Position numbers and translations under genes: made by a program. A DNA stretch of 34,317 nucleotides, from positions 1 to 34,317 of the forward strand of contig DASZZH010000002.1 in assembly GCA_035543335.1 (NCBI GenBank), given 5' to 3'. Shown piece after piece: positions 1 to 7,930 of the stretch; the stretch's first letter is position 1; every line of letters starts with the position of its first letter. The DNA is from Burkholderiales bacterium (lineage in GTDB: Bacteria > Pseudomonadota > Gammaproteobacteria > Burkholderiales > JAHFRG01). The notes beneath the pieces are model-generated. The model saw only the letters and a list, made by a program, of their open reading frames with translations, was not told the origin of the DNA and searched no databases.

Positions 1-1
1 T

Positions 2-136
2 CAGGCGATGGAGCGCATGCGGCAGGTCCAGGCGGCCTCAGGCGATGCTTGGCTCGACCTTGTGCGCGGTGCTGACGACGCTTGGGCGAAGATGCGCGAG
101 GCTTTCGAGAAGGCGCGCTCCCACTTCAACAAGTAG
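2..136 (+). CDS. C-terminal end of a small coiled-coil protein (partial)
   Basis: The reading frame enters from the left edge and ends at TAG 134-136, leaving 44 residues that finish in KARSHFNK. The segment is rich in Ala, Glu, Asp and Lys, with a pattern (AWLDLVRGADDAWAKMREAFEKA) typical of amphipathic helices. It resembles, from memory, the tail of short betaproteobacterial coiled-coil proteins of about 100 residues in which a helical body ends in repeated AW.D...G segments. The start lies outside the window. Function is unknown and the family assignment is tentative. Confidence 0.55.
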   Translation, partial: QAMERMRQVQAASGDAWLDLVRGADDAWAKMREAFEKARSHFNK

Positions 137-242
137 CCTGCCGTTTGGGAACCCTCTCCCGGCGGGACGCAATCGTACGCGGAATCGCGGCAACGCAGCC
201 AGTATCCGACTACGGCAAGGTTCGATCCCCGCCACGCGACAA

Positions 243-671
243 ATGAGCGATACCTGGCTTAGGCGATTTGTGGTTCTTGCAATTACGCTACTTATCGTTC
301 ATCAGATAGGAGCGTGGATATACTCCGCCTTCGGCATTTCCGCCGGAATCCTCGCCGTTGCGCTGGTCGCTGCCGTATCTTTCTTCGGCGCGCGCATGGC
401 GGCTGGTGGCGGCAGAAATACGGCGTGGTTTCTTGTGCCGGCGCTGCTTTTTACAGTGCTCCCTTTGGCAGCGAAGTCATGGACTTTCCTGACCGAAGAG
501 AAGAGCTGGTGGGATCGATCAGTGGAGTTCGCACCGTTCGTAATCGGGTTCGCTGCACCAGTGCTTCTGCTGCTGTTGGTGTACGCAGAGCTGCGAAATC
601 GCACGATCCAGAATTTGAACGAGACAGCTAACCGCGCGCTGCACACGGACGCCAAAGTTCCCCCGAAATAG
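243..671 (+). CDS. Small integral membrane protein, four predicted TM helices
   Basis: I place the start at ATG 243, giving 142 residues. The frame is open upstream to 45, but that part is Arg-rich, low in sense and overlaps the preceding gene. Four hydrophobic stretches are visible at roughly residues 9-28, 34-55, 60-83 and 97-119, followed by a short polar tail. I do not recognise the family. No strong Shine-Dalgarno sequence precedes the ATG, so the start is uncertain. The gene stands alone between the coiled-coil fragment and a repeat-filled spacer, and nothing nearby suggests a role. Confidence 0.5.
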   Translation: MSDTWLRRFVVLAITLLIVHQIGAWIYSAFGISAGILAVALVAAVSFFGARMAAGGGRNTAWFLVPALLFTVLPLAAKSWTFLTEEKSWWDRSVEFAPFVIGFAAPVLLLLLVYAELRNRTIQNLNETANRALHTDAKVPPK

Positions 672-840
672 TTGACACCCTGGGCTAACAAGCTCGGAGG
701 TGAGAGATGGCAAGGGCTGGACTGAGGAAGGTGGCGCTACGGCGAGCCCTTCGACGAACTCAGGATAAACTTCGCGAAGCAATCTGGTCTTTGAGATTTC
801 GTTATTGCCGCTTGTTCCTCGCAATGACAACCCGCATTAT

Positions 841-1083
841 GTCAGTTTGATTCAGAGACGGGCCGTTCGCCCTGATGCTTCGACTGCCACTCCCGTTCGG
901 CCTGAGTGAGTCGAAGGCTTCCCCGAACGGGAGCGGCGTTCAGCACTTAAAGGCAATCGAAGCCTGTCCTGAGCTCGTCGAAGGAGGGAACGGCCGCTCA
1001 TGTCCTTCGCCAGGCTCAGGAGAGCGTTCGACAGAGCCTGTCCTGAGCTTGCCGAAGGACTCACCACGAACGGCTTTTCAAAG
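841..1083. repeat. Dispersed palindromic (REP-like) repeat element, copy 1
   Basis: The 418-bp spacer 672-1089 has no convincing gene and is filled mostly by this element. Its left part (tcagtttgatt, then gggccgttcgccctga) and right part (gactcaccacgaacggctt) both recur, inverted, in the element at 13330-13457. Inside are several copies of a short motif of the form agcctgtcctgagc-YYG-YCGAAGG, clearest at 961-984 and 1035-1058, with an inverted variant near 1003-1020. A lone partial copy lies at 746-764. The right edge abuts the corA stop codon, so the element may act as its transcript end. No ORF with recognisable content is present. Confidence 0.6.
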
Positions 1084-1089
1084 GGCTGC

Positions 1090-2148
1090 TTAACGCAACC
1101 AGCGGATGCGCCAGAACACTATAAGCAGGCCGAGTGTGATGGCAAGCATGAATCCCATCAGCAGATAGAAACCGCCTTCCCATTCCAGGAAAGGCATGTG
1201 CTTAAAGTTCATGCCGGAGATGCCGGTAAGAAGGGTCAGCGGCATGAAGATGGTGGTAATCACGGTGAGCAGCCGGATCTGCAGATTGATGCGGTTGCTC
1301 AAGCTGGTGACAAAAATATCCATCAGCCCCGCTATCAGATCGCGGATCGCATCCAGCGATTCGATAACATACACCGTGTGGTCGTAGACATCGCGCAGGA
1401 AAGGCAGCGTGTCGCGGTTAAACAATGTGCTCTCGCCGCGCGCAAGCGAAGAGACCACTTCGCGCAGCGGCCACACCGCGCGGCGCAGGAACAAGGTTTG
1501 GCGGCGGATGCCGTGCAGTTCCCTCAGCAGTTTTTGTGTTGGGCGCGCGACAACCTCGCCTTCCAGCGCTTCCGCCTTTTCCGCCAGCGCTTCGAGGCTG
1601 GCGAAATAGCGGTCCACAATCGCGTCCAACAGAGAATATGCAATGTAGTCGGCGCCCTGTTTGCGAATTTGTCCCTTGGAATTTTTCAGCCGCTCGCGCA
1701 AGGAGGTGAATGTACCGGTGGGTTTCTCCTGGAAGGTGAGTACAAATCCCTGGCCGAGCACGATGCTTACCTGATCGGTAGTGATGGCCTGGTTTGTGGC
1801 GTTGTATTCAAAAATCTTGGCGACGAAAAAAAGATAAGCGCTGTAATCCTCCACTTTGGGCCGCTGGTCTGTGTTGAGAATATCTTCCAGGACCAGCGGA
1901 TGCAAGCTGAAACGCTTGCCGATTTCTTCGAGAAGCTGCGGTTCGTTCAGGCCGTGGACGTCAAGCCAAAGCGTTTTGCCTGAAGTGGCGGAAATTTGCG
2001 CGGCGGAAGCAAGCTGTTCTTCGCGGTAATTGTCCGCATCATATTCGATGAGAGTGACCACCGGCCGTCCGGCCCCGGCCTCGCCCAGATAAACCAGCGA
2101 GCCGGGCGGCAGACCGGCTTTATTCGAGCGTTTCAGGGGTTGCGCCAT
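1090..2148 (-). CDS. corA: CorA family magnesium/cobalt transporter
   Basis: This 352-residue protein matches the CorA family in length and layout. It has a long soluble N-terminal alpha/beta and coiled-coil domain, then two TM helices at the C-terminus joined by a short periplasmic loop. The family signature GMN is visible in GISGMNFKHMPFLEWEGGF, right after the first TM helix, and the protein ends in a basic tail (FWRIRWLR). CorA forms a homopentameric inner-membrane channel for Mg2+ and also Co2+ or Ni2+. The start MAQPLKRSNKAGLPPG is a common N-terminus in proteobacterial relatives. It is divergent from yebC with an 87-bp shared spacer. Its stop touches a REP-like element. Confidence 0.93.
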   Translation of the reverse strand: MAQPLKRSNKAGLPPGSLVYLGEAGAGRPVVTLIEYDADNYREEQLASAAQISATSGKTLWLDVHGLNEPQLLEEIGKRFSLHPLVLEDILNTDQRPKVEDYSAYLFFVAKIFEYNATNQAITTDQVSIVLGQGFVLTFQEKPTGTFTSLRERLKNSKGQIRKQGADYIAYSLLDAIVDRYFASLEALAEKAEALEGEVVARPTQKLLRELHGIRRQTLFLRRAVWPLREVVSSLARGESTLFNRDTLPFLRDVYDHTVYVIESLDAIRDLIAGLMDIFVTSLSNRINLQIRLLTVITTIFMPLTLLTGISGMNFKHMPFLEWEGGFYLLMGFMLAITLGLLIVFWRIRWLR

Positions 2149-2235
2149 GATGTGCTCCGCTTAGATTTTTAAATCGCGCATTGCAATGGTAACATTACAA
2201 GGTTCAAAAGCGCAGCCTCAGCAGCAGGGATATTC

Positions 2236-2958
2236 ATGTCAGGCCACAGCAAGTGGGCGAACATCCGGCATAAAAAAGCCGCGGCCGACGCCAAGCGCGG
2301 CAAGATTTTCACGCGCTTGATAAAGGAAATCACTGTGGCGGCGCGGCTGGGCGGAGGCGACCCTGCGATGAACCCGCGGCTGCGCCTGGCGATAGACAAG
2401 GCCAACGAAAGCAACATGCCTAAGGACAACGTCGAGCGCGCCATCAAGCGCGGCACCGGCGATTTGGAAGGCGTGCATTACGAAGAGGCGCGCTACGAAG
2501 GCTATGGCATTGGCGGCGCGGCGGTAATCGTGGACTGCATGACCGACAATCGCGTGCGCACCGTGGCGGATGTGCGCCACGCTTTCACCAAGCACGGCGG
2601 CAATCTGGGCACCGACGGTTCGGTGGCATTTCTTTTCAAGCATTGCGGGCAGCTGGTGTTCGCGCCGGGCACCAATGAAGACAAGCTGATGGAAGCCGCG
2701 CTCGATGCCGGCGCTGAGGATGTGGTAACCAACAGCGACGGCAGCATCGAAGTCGTGAGCAGTCAGCAGGATTTCATGGTGGTGAAGGAAAAGCTGGCAA
2801 AAACGGGCTTCAAGCCGGCATTCGCGGAAGTGACGATGAAACCGCTCAACGAGCAGGCGCTGGTGGGAGACGAGGCCGCGCGCATGCAGAAACTTCTCGA
2901 TGCTCTGGAAGGGCTGGATGATGTGCAAGAGGTTTATACCAACGCGGTGATGGATTGA
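2236..2958 (+). CDS. yebC: YebC/PmpR family protein
   Basis: The 240-residue product begins [28 protein letters not shown], the hallmark N-terminus of the YebC/PmpR family, and its length is typical. Members are cytoplasmic; some have been described as DNA-binding regulators, and recent work links the family to ribosomes stalled at proline stretches. The conserved central motif for the three-domain fold ([11 protein letters not shown]) is present. An AGCAGGGA ribosome site precedes ATG 2236. It leads the yebC-ruvC-ruvA-ruvB cluster, a very common arrangement in proteobacteria, with a 50-bp gap to ruvC. Confidence 0.95.
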   Translation: MSGHSKWANIRHKKAAADAKRGKIFTRLIKEITVAARLGGGDPAMNPRLRLAIDKANESNMPKDNVERAIKRGTGDLEGVHYEEARYEGYGIGGAAVIVDCMTDNRVRTVADVRHAFTKHGGNLGTDGSVAFLFKHCGQLVFAPGTNEDKLMEAALDAGAEDVVTNSDGSIEVVSSQQDFMVVKEKLAKTGFKPAFAEVTMKPLNEQALVGDEAARMQKLLDALEGLDDVQEVYTNAVMD

Positions 2959-3008
2959 ACAAAGTTAAACCGGGCTCCGCATAAGGTGATGTCGTCAAAA
3001 AAACAGAA

Positions 3009-3527
3009 ATGACCATCAGAATCCTTGGCATTGACCCAGGGTTGAGAATCACCGGATTCGGCATCCTCGATAAATCCGGAGAAAAGCTCGATTATGTCAC
3101 CAGCGGCTGCATCAAAACATCGGTGGGCGAACTGGCGCTGCGCCTCAAAGTCATTCTGGATGGTGTGAGCGAAGTGATAGCCCAATATCAGCCGCAGCAG
3201 GTGGCGGTGGAAAAAGTGTTTGTCAACATCAACCCGCAATCCACGCTGCTTTTGGGCGCAGCGCGCGGTGCAGCGATCTGTGCAGTGGTGGGCAACGACC
3301 TGCCGGTCTCGGAATATACCGCGCTGCAGGTGAAGCAGGCGGTGGTGGGCAGGGGTCACGCCAAAAAAGAACAGGTGCAGGAGATGGTGAAAAGACTCTT
3401 GAAACTCCCCGGCAATCCCAGCCCCGATGCCGCCGATGCGCTGGCTTGCGCTATCTGTCATGCTCATGCCGGCTTGGGCAAGCTCGCCGTCACAGGCTAT
3501 CGAATAAAAAGAGGGAGGCTGGTTTGA
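3009..3527 (+). CDS. ruvC: Holliday junction resolvase RuvC
   Basis: RuvC is the dimeric endonuclease that cuts Holliday junctions made and moved by RuvAB during recombinational repair. The 172-residue length is normal. The acidic catalytic residues are visible as D9 (ILGIDPGL), E69 (VAVEKVF), D140 and D143 (PDAADALA). Its stop TGA at 3525-3527 overlaps the TTG start of ruvA, so the two are coupled. No clear LexA box is visible in the 50 bp upstream, so SOS control is not shown by the sequence. Confidence 0.97.
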   Translation: MTIRILGIDPGLRITGFGILDKSGEKLDYVTSGCIKTSVGELALRLKVILDGVSEVIAQYQPQQVAVEKVFVNINPQSTLLLGAARGAAICAVVGNDLPVSEYTALQVKQAVVGRGHAKKEQVQEMVKRLLKLPGNPSPDAADALACAICHAHAGLGKLAVTGYRIKRGRLV

Positions 3528-4099
3528 TCGGGCGCATTACCGGAAGACTGGCTGAAAAACACCCGCCGCAAGTGCTGCTCGAGGTCGCCGGCGTGGGCTA
3601 TGAACTCGACGTGCCGATGAGCACGTTTTACCAGTTGCCCGCAATCGGCCAGCAGGTAACCTTGCACACCCATCTCGTTGTGCGCGAGGACGCGCATCTG
3701 CTGTACGGCTTTGCCACCGAGGAGGAGCGCAAAGCGTTCAGGCAGTTGCTGAAAATCAGCGGCGTCGGCGCCCGCATCGCGTTATCCGTGCTCTCCGGCT
3801 TGAGCGTCGCCGATTTGGCGCAGGCGGTGACGAATCAGGACAGCGGGCGTCTCACCAGGATTCCCGGCATCGGCAAAAAAACCGCGGAGCGCCTCATTCT
3901 GGAATTGCGCGGCAAGCTGGAATCCGGTGTGGCAACCGGCGCCGCGCCCGCTGCGGGCACGGGGCAAGACGTGCTCAATGCGCTGGCGGCTTTGGGCTAT
4001 AATGACCGCGAAGCGGCGTGGGCAATCAAGCAGTTGCCCGAGGGGCTGCCCGTTGCCGATGGCATACGCCAGGCGCTGAAGTTATTGTCAAAAGCGTAA
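3524..4099 (+). CDS. ruvA: Holliday junction branch migration protein RuvA
   Basis: RuvA binds the four-way junction as a tetramer and loads the RuvB motor. I start it at TTG 3524 because this gives the family N-terminus [31 protein letters not shown] and sits 5-6 bases after a GAGGGAGG ribosome site at 3511-3518. Longer readings into ruvC lose family resemblance. The result is 191 residues, with an OB-fold N-domain, two helix-hairpin-helix motifs ([19 protein letters not shown] and [19 protein letters not shown]) and a C-terminal RuvB-binding domain after an Ala/Gly-rich linker. TTG starts are rare, and here the start overlaps the ruvC stop (TTGA), which suggests translational coupling. Confidence 0.95.
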   Translation: MIGRITGRLAEKHPPQVLLEVAGVGYELDVPMSTFYQLPAIGQQVTLHTHLVVREDAHLLYGFATEEERKAFRQLLKISGVGARIALSVLSGLSVADLAQAVTNQDSGRLTRIPGIGKKTAERLILELRGKLESGVATGAAPAAGTGQDVLNALAALGYNDREAAWAIKQLPEGLPVADGIRQALKLLSKA

Positions 4100-4118
4100 G
4101 GAGCAAAACAACATGAAT

Positions 4119-4160
4119 TTGCTTCTGGTTTTACCCTTCACTTTTCACCCTTCACCCTTC
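4119..4160. repeat. Short run of near-direct CCCTTCAC-type repeats
   Basis: The 72-bp ruvA-ruvB spacer holds three to four imperfect copies of accctTCACt/acccTTCACC. Related CCTTACCCC-type tracts lie in the gmk-yicC and rdgB-hemW spacers of this window, so this looks like a family of intergenic simple repeats. Function is unknown. Confidence 0.5.
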
Positions 4161-4171
4161 ACCGCTTTTCA

Positions 4172-5209
4172 ATGATCGAGACCGACCGCCTGATTGCCGC
4201 CGCACCACTTTCCCCCCAGGAAGAAGCGCTGGAACGGGCGCTTCGCCCCAAAAGCTTAAGCGAATACATCGGCCAGGAAAAAATCCGTGGCCAGCTGCAG
4301 ATTTTCATCGAGGCGGCGCGCAAGCGCAAGGAGTCGCTCGATCATGTTCTGCTGTTCGGCCCGCCGGGTTTGGGCAAGACCACGCTGGCGCACATCATCG
4401 CCAGGGAATTGGGCGTGAACCTGCGCCATACTTCCGGGCCGGTGTTGGAGCGCGCCGGCGATTTGGCGGCGCTGCTCACCAATCTCGAGCCGAACGATGT
4501 GCTGTTCATCGACGAAATCCACCGTCTCTCGCCGGTGGTGGAGGAAATCCTCTACCCCGCGCTCGAGGATTATCAAATCGACATCATGATCGGCGAAGGG
4601 CCGGCGGCGCGCTCGGTGAAGCTCGATTTGCCGGCGTTCACGCTGATCGGCGCCACCACCCGCGCCGGCATGCTCACCAATCCCCTGCGCGACCGCTTCG
4701 GCATCGTTGCGCGGCTGGAGTTTTATTCGGCGCCGGAACTCACGCAAATCGTGGTACGCTCGGCCCGGCTTCTCAACGTGGAAATCGAGCACCAAGGGGC
4801 GCTCGAAATTGCCGGCCGCTCGCGCGGCACGCCGCGCGTCGCCAACCGCCTGTTGCGGCGCCTGCGCGATTACGCCGAGGTCAGGGCAAAAGGCAAAGTC
4901 ACTCGCGAAGTCGCCGATGCCGGACTCAAGATGCTGGACGTGGATGCGATAGGTCTTGACGTGATGGATAGAAAGCTGCTGCTCGCGGTGATTGAAAAAT
5001 TCAGCGGCGGTCCGGTGGGCATTGATAATCTCGCTGCGGCCATCGGCGAAGAACGTGACACCATCGAAGACGTGCTGGAGCCTTATCTCATCCAGCAGGG
5101 CTATCTCCAGCGCACCCCGCGCGGACGCATGGCGACCGCCAACGCCTATCGGCACTTTGGACTGGCGCTACCCAAAAATTATGCAACCGGCGACCTGTGG
5201 GAGGGGTAA
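4172..5209 (+). CDS. ruvB: Holliday junction branch migration helicase RuvB
   Basis: RuvB is the AAA+ hexameric motor that drives branch migration with RuvA. The 345-residue protein has Walker A ([13 protein letters not shown]), Walker B ([10 protein letters not shown]), sensor 1 ([18 protein letters not shown], which includes the arginine-finger region) and the C-terminal winged-helix domain ([16 protein letters not shown]). The start [10 protein letters not shown] at ATG 4172 agrees with the family. The C-terminus ends GDLWEG, and its GGGAGGGG codons double as a ribosome site for the next gene. Confidence 0.97.
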   Translation: MIETDRLIAAAPLSPQEEALERALRPKSLSEYIGQEKIRGQLQIFIEAARKRKESLDHVLLFGPPGLGKTTLAHIIARELGVNLRHTSGPVLERAGDLAALLTNLEPNDVLFIDEIHRLSPVVEEILYPALEDYQIDIMIGEGPAARSVKLDLPAFTLIGATTRAGMLTNPLRDRFGIVARLEFYSAPELTQIVVRSARLLNVEIEHQGALEIAGRSRGTPRVANRLLRRLRDYAEVRAKGKVTREVADAGLKMLDVDAIGLDVMDRKLLLAVIEKFSGGPVGIDNLAAAIGEERDTIEDVLEPYLIQQGYLQRTPRGRMATANAYRHFGLALPKNYATGDLWEG

Positions 5210-5624
5210 AGTCCTGCAGCGCAAAATTTTCACCTGGCCGGTGCGGGTTTATTACGAAGACACCGATACCGGCGGTGTGGTCTACTATGCCAACTACCTC
5301 AAGTTCATGGAGCGGGCGCGCACCGAGTGGCTGCGCGCGCAGGGTTTCGAGCAGGATGAGTTGCTGCGCGAGCATGGAGTTATCTTCGTGGTCCGCCACG
5401 TAGTCGTGGATTATTTCAAGCCGGCGGCGTTCAACGATGAGCTGGAAGTAACGGTGGAACCGGCAGAAAGCGGCCGAAGCCAGATTACATTTATGCAAAG
5501 CGTGCGCCGCGGCGCCGCCGTATTGGTTGGCGCGCGGGTCAAGGTAGCATGCGTCAACCCCGAATCATTCAAGCCGGTTAAAATGCCGGACGCGATGATC
5601 AAAGCGTTAGGAAAAGAACCGTGA
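5181..5624 (+). CDS. ybgC: YbgC family acyl-CoA thioesterase of the tol-pal cluster
   Basis: This hot-dog-fold thioesterase shows the family core [30 protein letters not shown], whose Asp (EDTD) is the catalytic residue. YbgC acts in the cytoplasm, probably on acyl-CoA or acyl-ACP linked to phospholipid metabolism, and is the usual first gene of tol-pal operons. The start is unusual. The first in-frame ATG (5181) overlaps ruvB and has no ribosome site. A CTG at 5214 follows GGGAGGGG by 7 bases and would give a 136-residue protein of normal length. I annotate the ATG conservatively but think CTG 5214 is as likely. The stop overlaps the tolQ GTG start. Confidence 0.88.
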   Translation: MQPATCGRGKVLQRKIFTWPVRVYYEDTDTGGVVYYANYLKFMERARTEWLRAQGFEQDELLREHGVIFVVRHVVVDYFKPAAFNDELEVTVEPAESGRSQITFMQSVRRGAAVLVGARVKVACVNPESFKPVKMPDAMIKALGKEP

Positions 5625-6304
5625 ATGTCACTCAAGATTTGTCTTTGATGAGCATGGTCACCAACGCTAGCGTGCTGGTGCAACTGGTGATGCTGTTGCT
5701 TTTGGTGGTGTCGCTGATGTCCTGGTGGTACATCTTCCGCAAGATGTTCGTGATCAAGCGCGCCACCCGGCAGTCAAACGAGTTCGAAAAGGATTTCTGG
5801 AGCGGAAAGGATTTAAATTCGCTCTATCAAAGCGCCGCGAGCTCGCGCCACAGCGCCGGCAGCCTGGAGAAAATCTTCGAAGCGGGCTTCCGCGAATATG
5901 CCAAGCTCAAGCGCCAGCCGGGAATGGGTATCAGCGTGGTGATGGACGGCACGCGCCGCGCTATGCGCGCGACTTATCAAAGAGAGATGGACCGGCTGGA
6001 AGCGCATCTTTCGTTTCTCGCCACGGTGGGTTCGGTCAGTCCCTATGTTGGCTTGTTAGGCACGGTGTGGGGAATCATGAACGCGTTTCGCGGTCTTTCC
6101 AACGTGGTGCAAGCGACGCTCGCGCATGTCGCGCCGGGAATCGCGGAGGCGCTGGTCGCCACCGCCATGGGCCTGTTTGCGGCGATTCCCGCAGTGGTGG
6201 CGTTTAACCGCTATGCCCGCGATATCGACCGGATCGCCATCCGCTTCGAAAGCTTCATGGAAGAATTCTCGAACATCCTGCAAAGGCAGACGCCCGCGTC
6301 ATGA
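5621..6304 (+). CDS. tolQ: Tol-Pal system inner-membrane protein TolQ
   Basis: TolQ (227 residues, MotA/ExbB family) forms with TolR the proton-driven motor that energises TolA in cell-envelope constriction. Three TM helices are visible: one near residues 18-38 (VLVQLVMLLLLVVSLMSWWYIF), then two C-terminal ones in the SPYVGLLGTVWGIMNAF and ALVATAMGLFAAIPAVVAFNRYA segments typical of the family. The start is GTG 5621, which overlaps the ybgC stop. Its TGA stop overlaps the tolR ATG (ATGA at 6301). Confidence 0.96.
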   Translation: MNVTQDLSLMSMVTNASVLVQLVMLLLLVVSLMSWWYIFRKMFVIKRATRQSNEFEKDFWSGKDLNSLYQSAASSRHSAGSLEKIFEAGFREYAKLKRQPGMGISVVMDGTRRAMRATYQREMDRLEAHLSFLATVGSVSPYVGLLGTVWGIMNAFRGLSNVVQATLAHVAPGIAEALVATAMGLFAAIPAVVAFNRYARDIDRIAIRFESFMEEFSNILQRQTPAS

Positions 6305-6723
6305 TGGAACGCCGCCAACCGCGTCGGCTGATGAACCAGATCAACGTCGTGCCGTACATCGACGTGATGCTGGTGCTGCTGGTGATTTTCATGATTACCG
6401 CTCCGCTCATCAATCCCGGGCAGATTGATCTTCCGCAAATCAGCAAATCGCTCGCTCCGCCGGTGGCGCCGCTGGAAGTGGGTATAAAGGCCAACAAAAC
6501 CCTGCTTCTGCGTGACCGCTCGACCACGCAATCGGAGCGGGTGGTTTCGCAGGACGAGCTGATCAAGGCGATCAAGGAGAAGCAGAGCAAGAATCCCGAT
6601 CAGCCGGTGGTAATTGCTGCGGACAAGAACGTGCGCTATGAAGAAGTGCTGAAAGTGATGGATGTGCTGCAGCAAAATCAAGTGAAAAAAATCGGACTGC
6701 TGGCGAAGCCGAGGACTGGCTAA
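6301..6723 (+). CDS. tolR: Tol-Pal system protein TolR
   Basis: TolR (140 residues, ExbD family) is a single-span inner-membrane protein with a periplasmic domain. The N-terminal cytoplasmic stretch MMERRQPRRLMNQINVVPYIDVMLVLLVIFMI contains the conserved TM aspartate (D21 here) that carries protons with TolQ. The periplasmic part runs from about residue 40 to the end. It overlaps tolQ by 4 bases and tolA by 1 base (TAATG), so tolQ, tolR and tolA are translationally coupled. Confidence 0.96.
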   Translation: MMERRQPRRLMNQINVVPYIDVMLVLLVIFMITAPLINPGQIDLPQISKSLAPPVAPLEVGIKANKTLLLRDRSTTQSERVVSQDELIKAIKEKQSKNPDQPVVIAADKNVRYEEVLKVMDVLQQNQVKKIGLLAKPRTG

Positions 6724-7550
6724 TGCGCTCCGCGGCGGAACGCGAGCCGGGCCGCACCGCCTCGTTCCTGCTGGCAGTCTTGATGCATCTGCTGTTTATC
6801 GGGCTGCTGATTTTTGGCATCAGCTGGCAAAACAAACAACCGCAGGTTACCGAGGTGGATCTGTGGAACAATTTGCCGGCGCCGCCCCAACCGGTTGAAT
6901 TGCCGAAACCTGTAAAAGAAGTCAAACCCCCTCCCGAGCCTCCCAAGCAGGAAGTTAAACCCGAACCCAAACCCGAACCGAAACCGGAGCCGGTGGTGAA
7001 ATCCGAGCCCAAGCCGGAGCCGGTGAAGGCTGATATTCTGCTCAAGCAGAAATTGGAAAAAGAGAAAGCGGAAAAAATCGAGAAGGAAAAGAAAGAAAAG
7101 GCGGAAAAGGAAAAACGCAGGCACGAGGAACAACTCGCCGAGACCAAGCATAAGGAGCAAGCGGAGCAGCTAGCGAAGGAAGATGAAGCGCGTCGCTTCC
7201 AACAGGAGCAAGATGAGGCGCTTAAAGTGCTGGCGGCTGATCAGGCGGCGGCGCAGAATCGCCTGCTCAAGGACTATACGGACCGGATTCAGGCCAAGAT
7301 ACGGCAATATGTGGTGATACCTCCGGATATGCAGGGCAATCCTCAGGCGACATATAAAGTGTTTCTGCTTCCCGGCGGCATTCTAAATTCAGCAAATCCC
7401 CCCAAGCTGGTCCAGAGTAGTGGCGTTCCTGCTTATGACAAGTCGATTGAGCGCGCTATTTTTAATGCTGAACCGCTGCCGCTTCCACCCGACCCCGCGC
7501 TGTTTGCGAAGTTCCGCGAACTGGAACTCAAGTTCCGTCCCAACGACTAA
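6723..7550 (+). CDS. tolA: Cell envelope integrity protein TolA
   Basis: TolA links the TolQR motor to TolB and Pal across the periplasm. The 275-residue protein shows the expected three domains: an N-terminal TM helix (about residues 11-33), a long linker, and a C-terminal globular domain from about residue 190 (RIQAKIRQYVVIPPDMQGNP) to the end. The linker starts with a Pro/Lys/Glu tract built of KPEPKPEP-type repeats and continues as a highly charged Lys/Glu/Ala helix. The linker is shorter than in E. coli, as is common in Betaproteobacteria. The stop is followed directly by a MITE-like element that separates tolA from tolB. Confidence 0.95.
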   Translation: MRSAAEREPGRTASFLLAVLMHLLFIGLLIFGISWQNKQPQVTEVDLWNNLPAPPQPVELPKPVKEVKPPPEPPKQEVKPEPKPEPKPEPVVKSEPKPEPVKADILLKQKLEKEKAEKIEKEKKEKAEKEKRRHEEQLAETKHKEQAEQLAKEDEARRFQQEQDEALKVLAADQAAAQNRLLKDYTDRIQAKIRQYVVIPPDMQGNPQATYKVFLLPGGILNSANPPKLVQSSGVPAYDKSIERAIFNAEPLPLPPDPALFAKFRELELKFRPND

Positions 7551-7905
7551 GGAACCTCTGATTAAGCCCCACGCGTGGTGCGTTGCGGGCGAGGGACGGC
7601 CAGATGCTAGGCGCGAGGGCGCAGCGCTACTGAGTAGTAACACAAGCCCAAGCCGCCCTCATCCTAACCTTCTCCCTGGGGGAGAAGGAACGAACGCCCC
7701 CTCTCCCGCTTGCGGGAGAGGGATGGGGTGAGGGTTCGCCGCAGATAGCCGCCCAGCCGCCGCAACCCGGATGGGACGGGGCAATCCAGGCGCATGGCTT
7801 CGTTGTTCATCGCTTATTTGGATTCACCAAATGGCGCTCCTCACGCCTCGCCCTGCACCCGGATTGAACACCGTCGCGCACGTGCGGGACTTAATCAGAG
7901 GTTCC
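7551..7905. mobile_element. MITE-like element between tolA and tolB
   Basis: A 20-bp terminal inverted repeat bounds this 355-bp gene-free stretch: ggaacctctgattaagcccc at 7551-7570 and the reverse complement of ggaacctctgattaagtccc at 7886-7905, 19 of 20 matching. No transposase ORF is inside. Its centre holds two GC-rich palindromes (7668-7688 and 7699-7722). It begins one base after the tolA stop and ends 25 bp before tolB. No clear target-site duplication is visible. From the ends and lack of coding capacity I infer a non-autonomous transposable element, but I cannot name the parent insertion sequence. Confidence 0.7.
7699..7722. repeat. Palindrome of the CCCTCTCCC/GGGAGAGGG type
   Basis: A 12-bp stem with no real loop (ccctctcccgct / tgcgggagaggg, 11 of 12 paired) lies inside the MITE-like element. 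This motif, with a flanking GGGGTGAGGG, is a very common extragenic palindrome in proteobacterial genomes. A second hairpin (ccttctccctgggggagaagg) lies just upstream. In RNA these could form stable stems between the tolA and tolB coding regions. Confidence 0.7.
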
Positions 7906-7916
7906 CTGTAAGCTGG

Positions 7917-7922
7917 TATAAT
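7917..7922 (+). promoter_or_regulatory. Candidate -10 box upstream of tolB
   Basis: A perfect TATAAT lies 8 bases before the tolB ATG and 11 bases after the MITE-like right end. No good -35 hexamer is found at 16-18 bp spacing, and a start at the usual distance would give an almost leaderless tolB mRNA. This is a candidate only. Confidence 0.3.
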
Positions 7923-7930
7923 TCTGAACG

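Noticed and set aside
190..240. GGTTCGATCCCCGCC near 220 looked like a tRNA T-arm.
   Set aside because: Only three of five stem pairs form, and no acceptor, D- or anticodon arm is present upstream.
1000..1983. Long plus-strand frame of 327 codons opposite corA.
   Set aside because: It is the antisense shadow of a clear CorA gene and runs into a repeat; Gln/Arg/His-rich content shows no family.
6720..7160. Minus-strand Phe/Leu-rich frame opposite tolA resembling a membrane protein.
   Set aside because: It is produced by antisense reading of Lys/Glu codons of the TolA linker.
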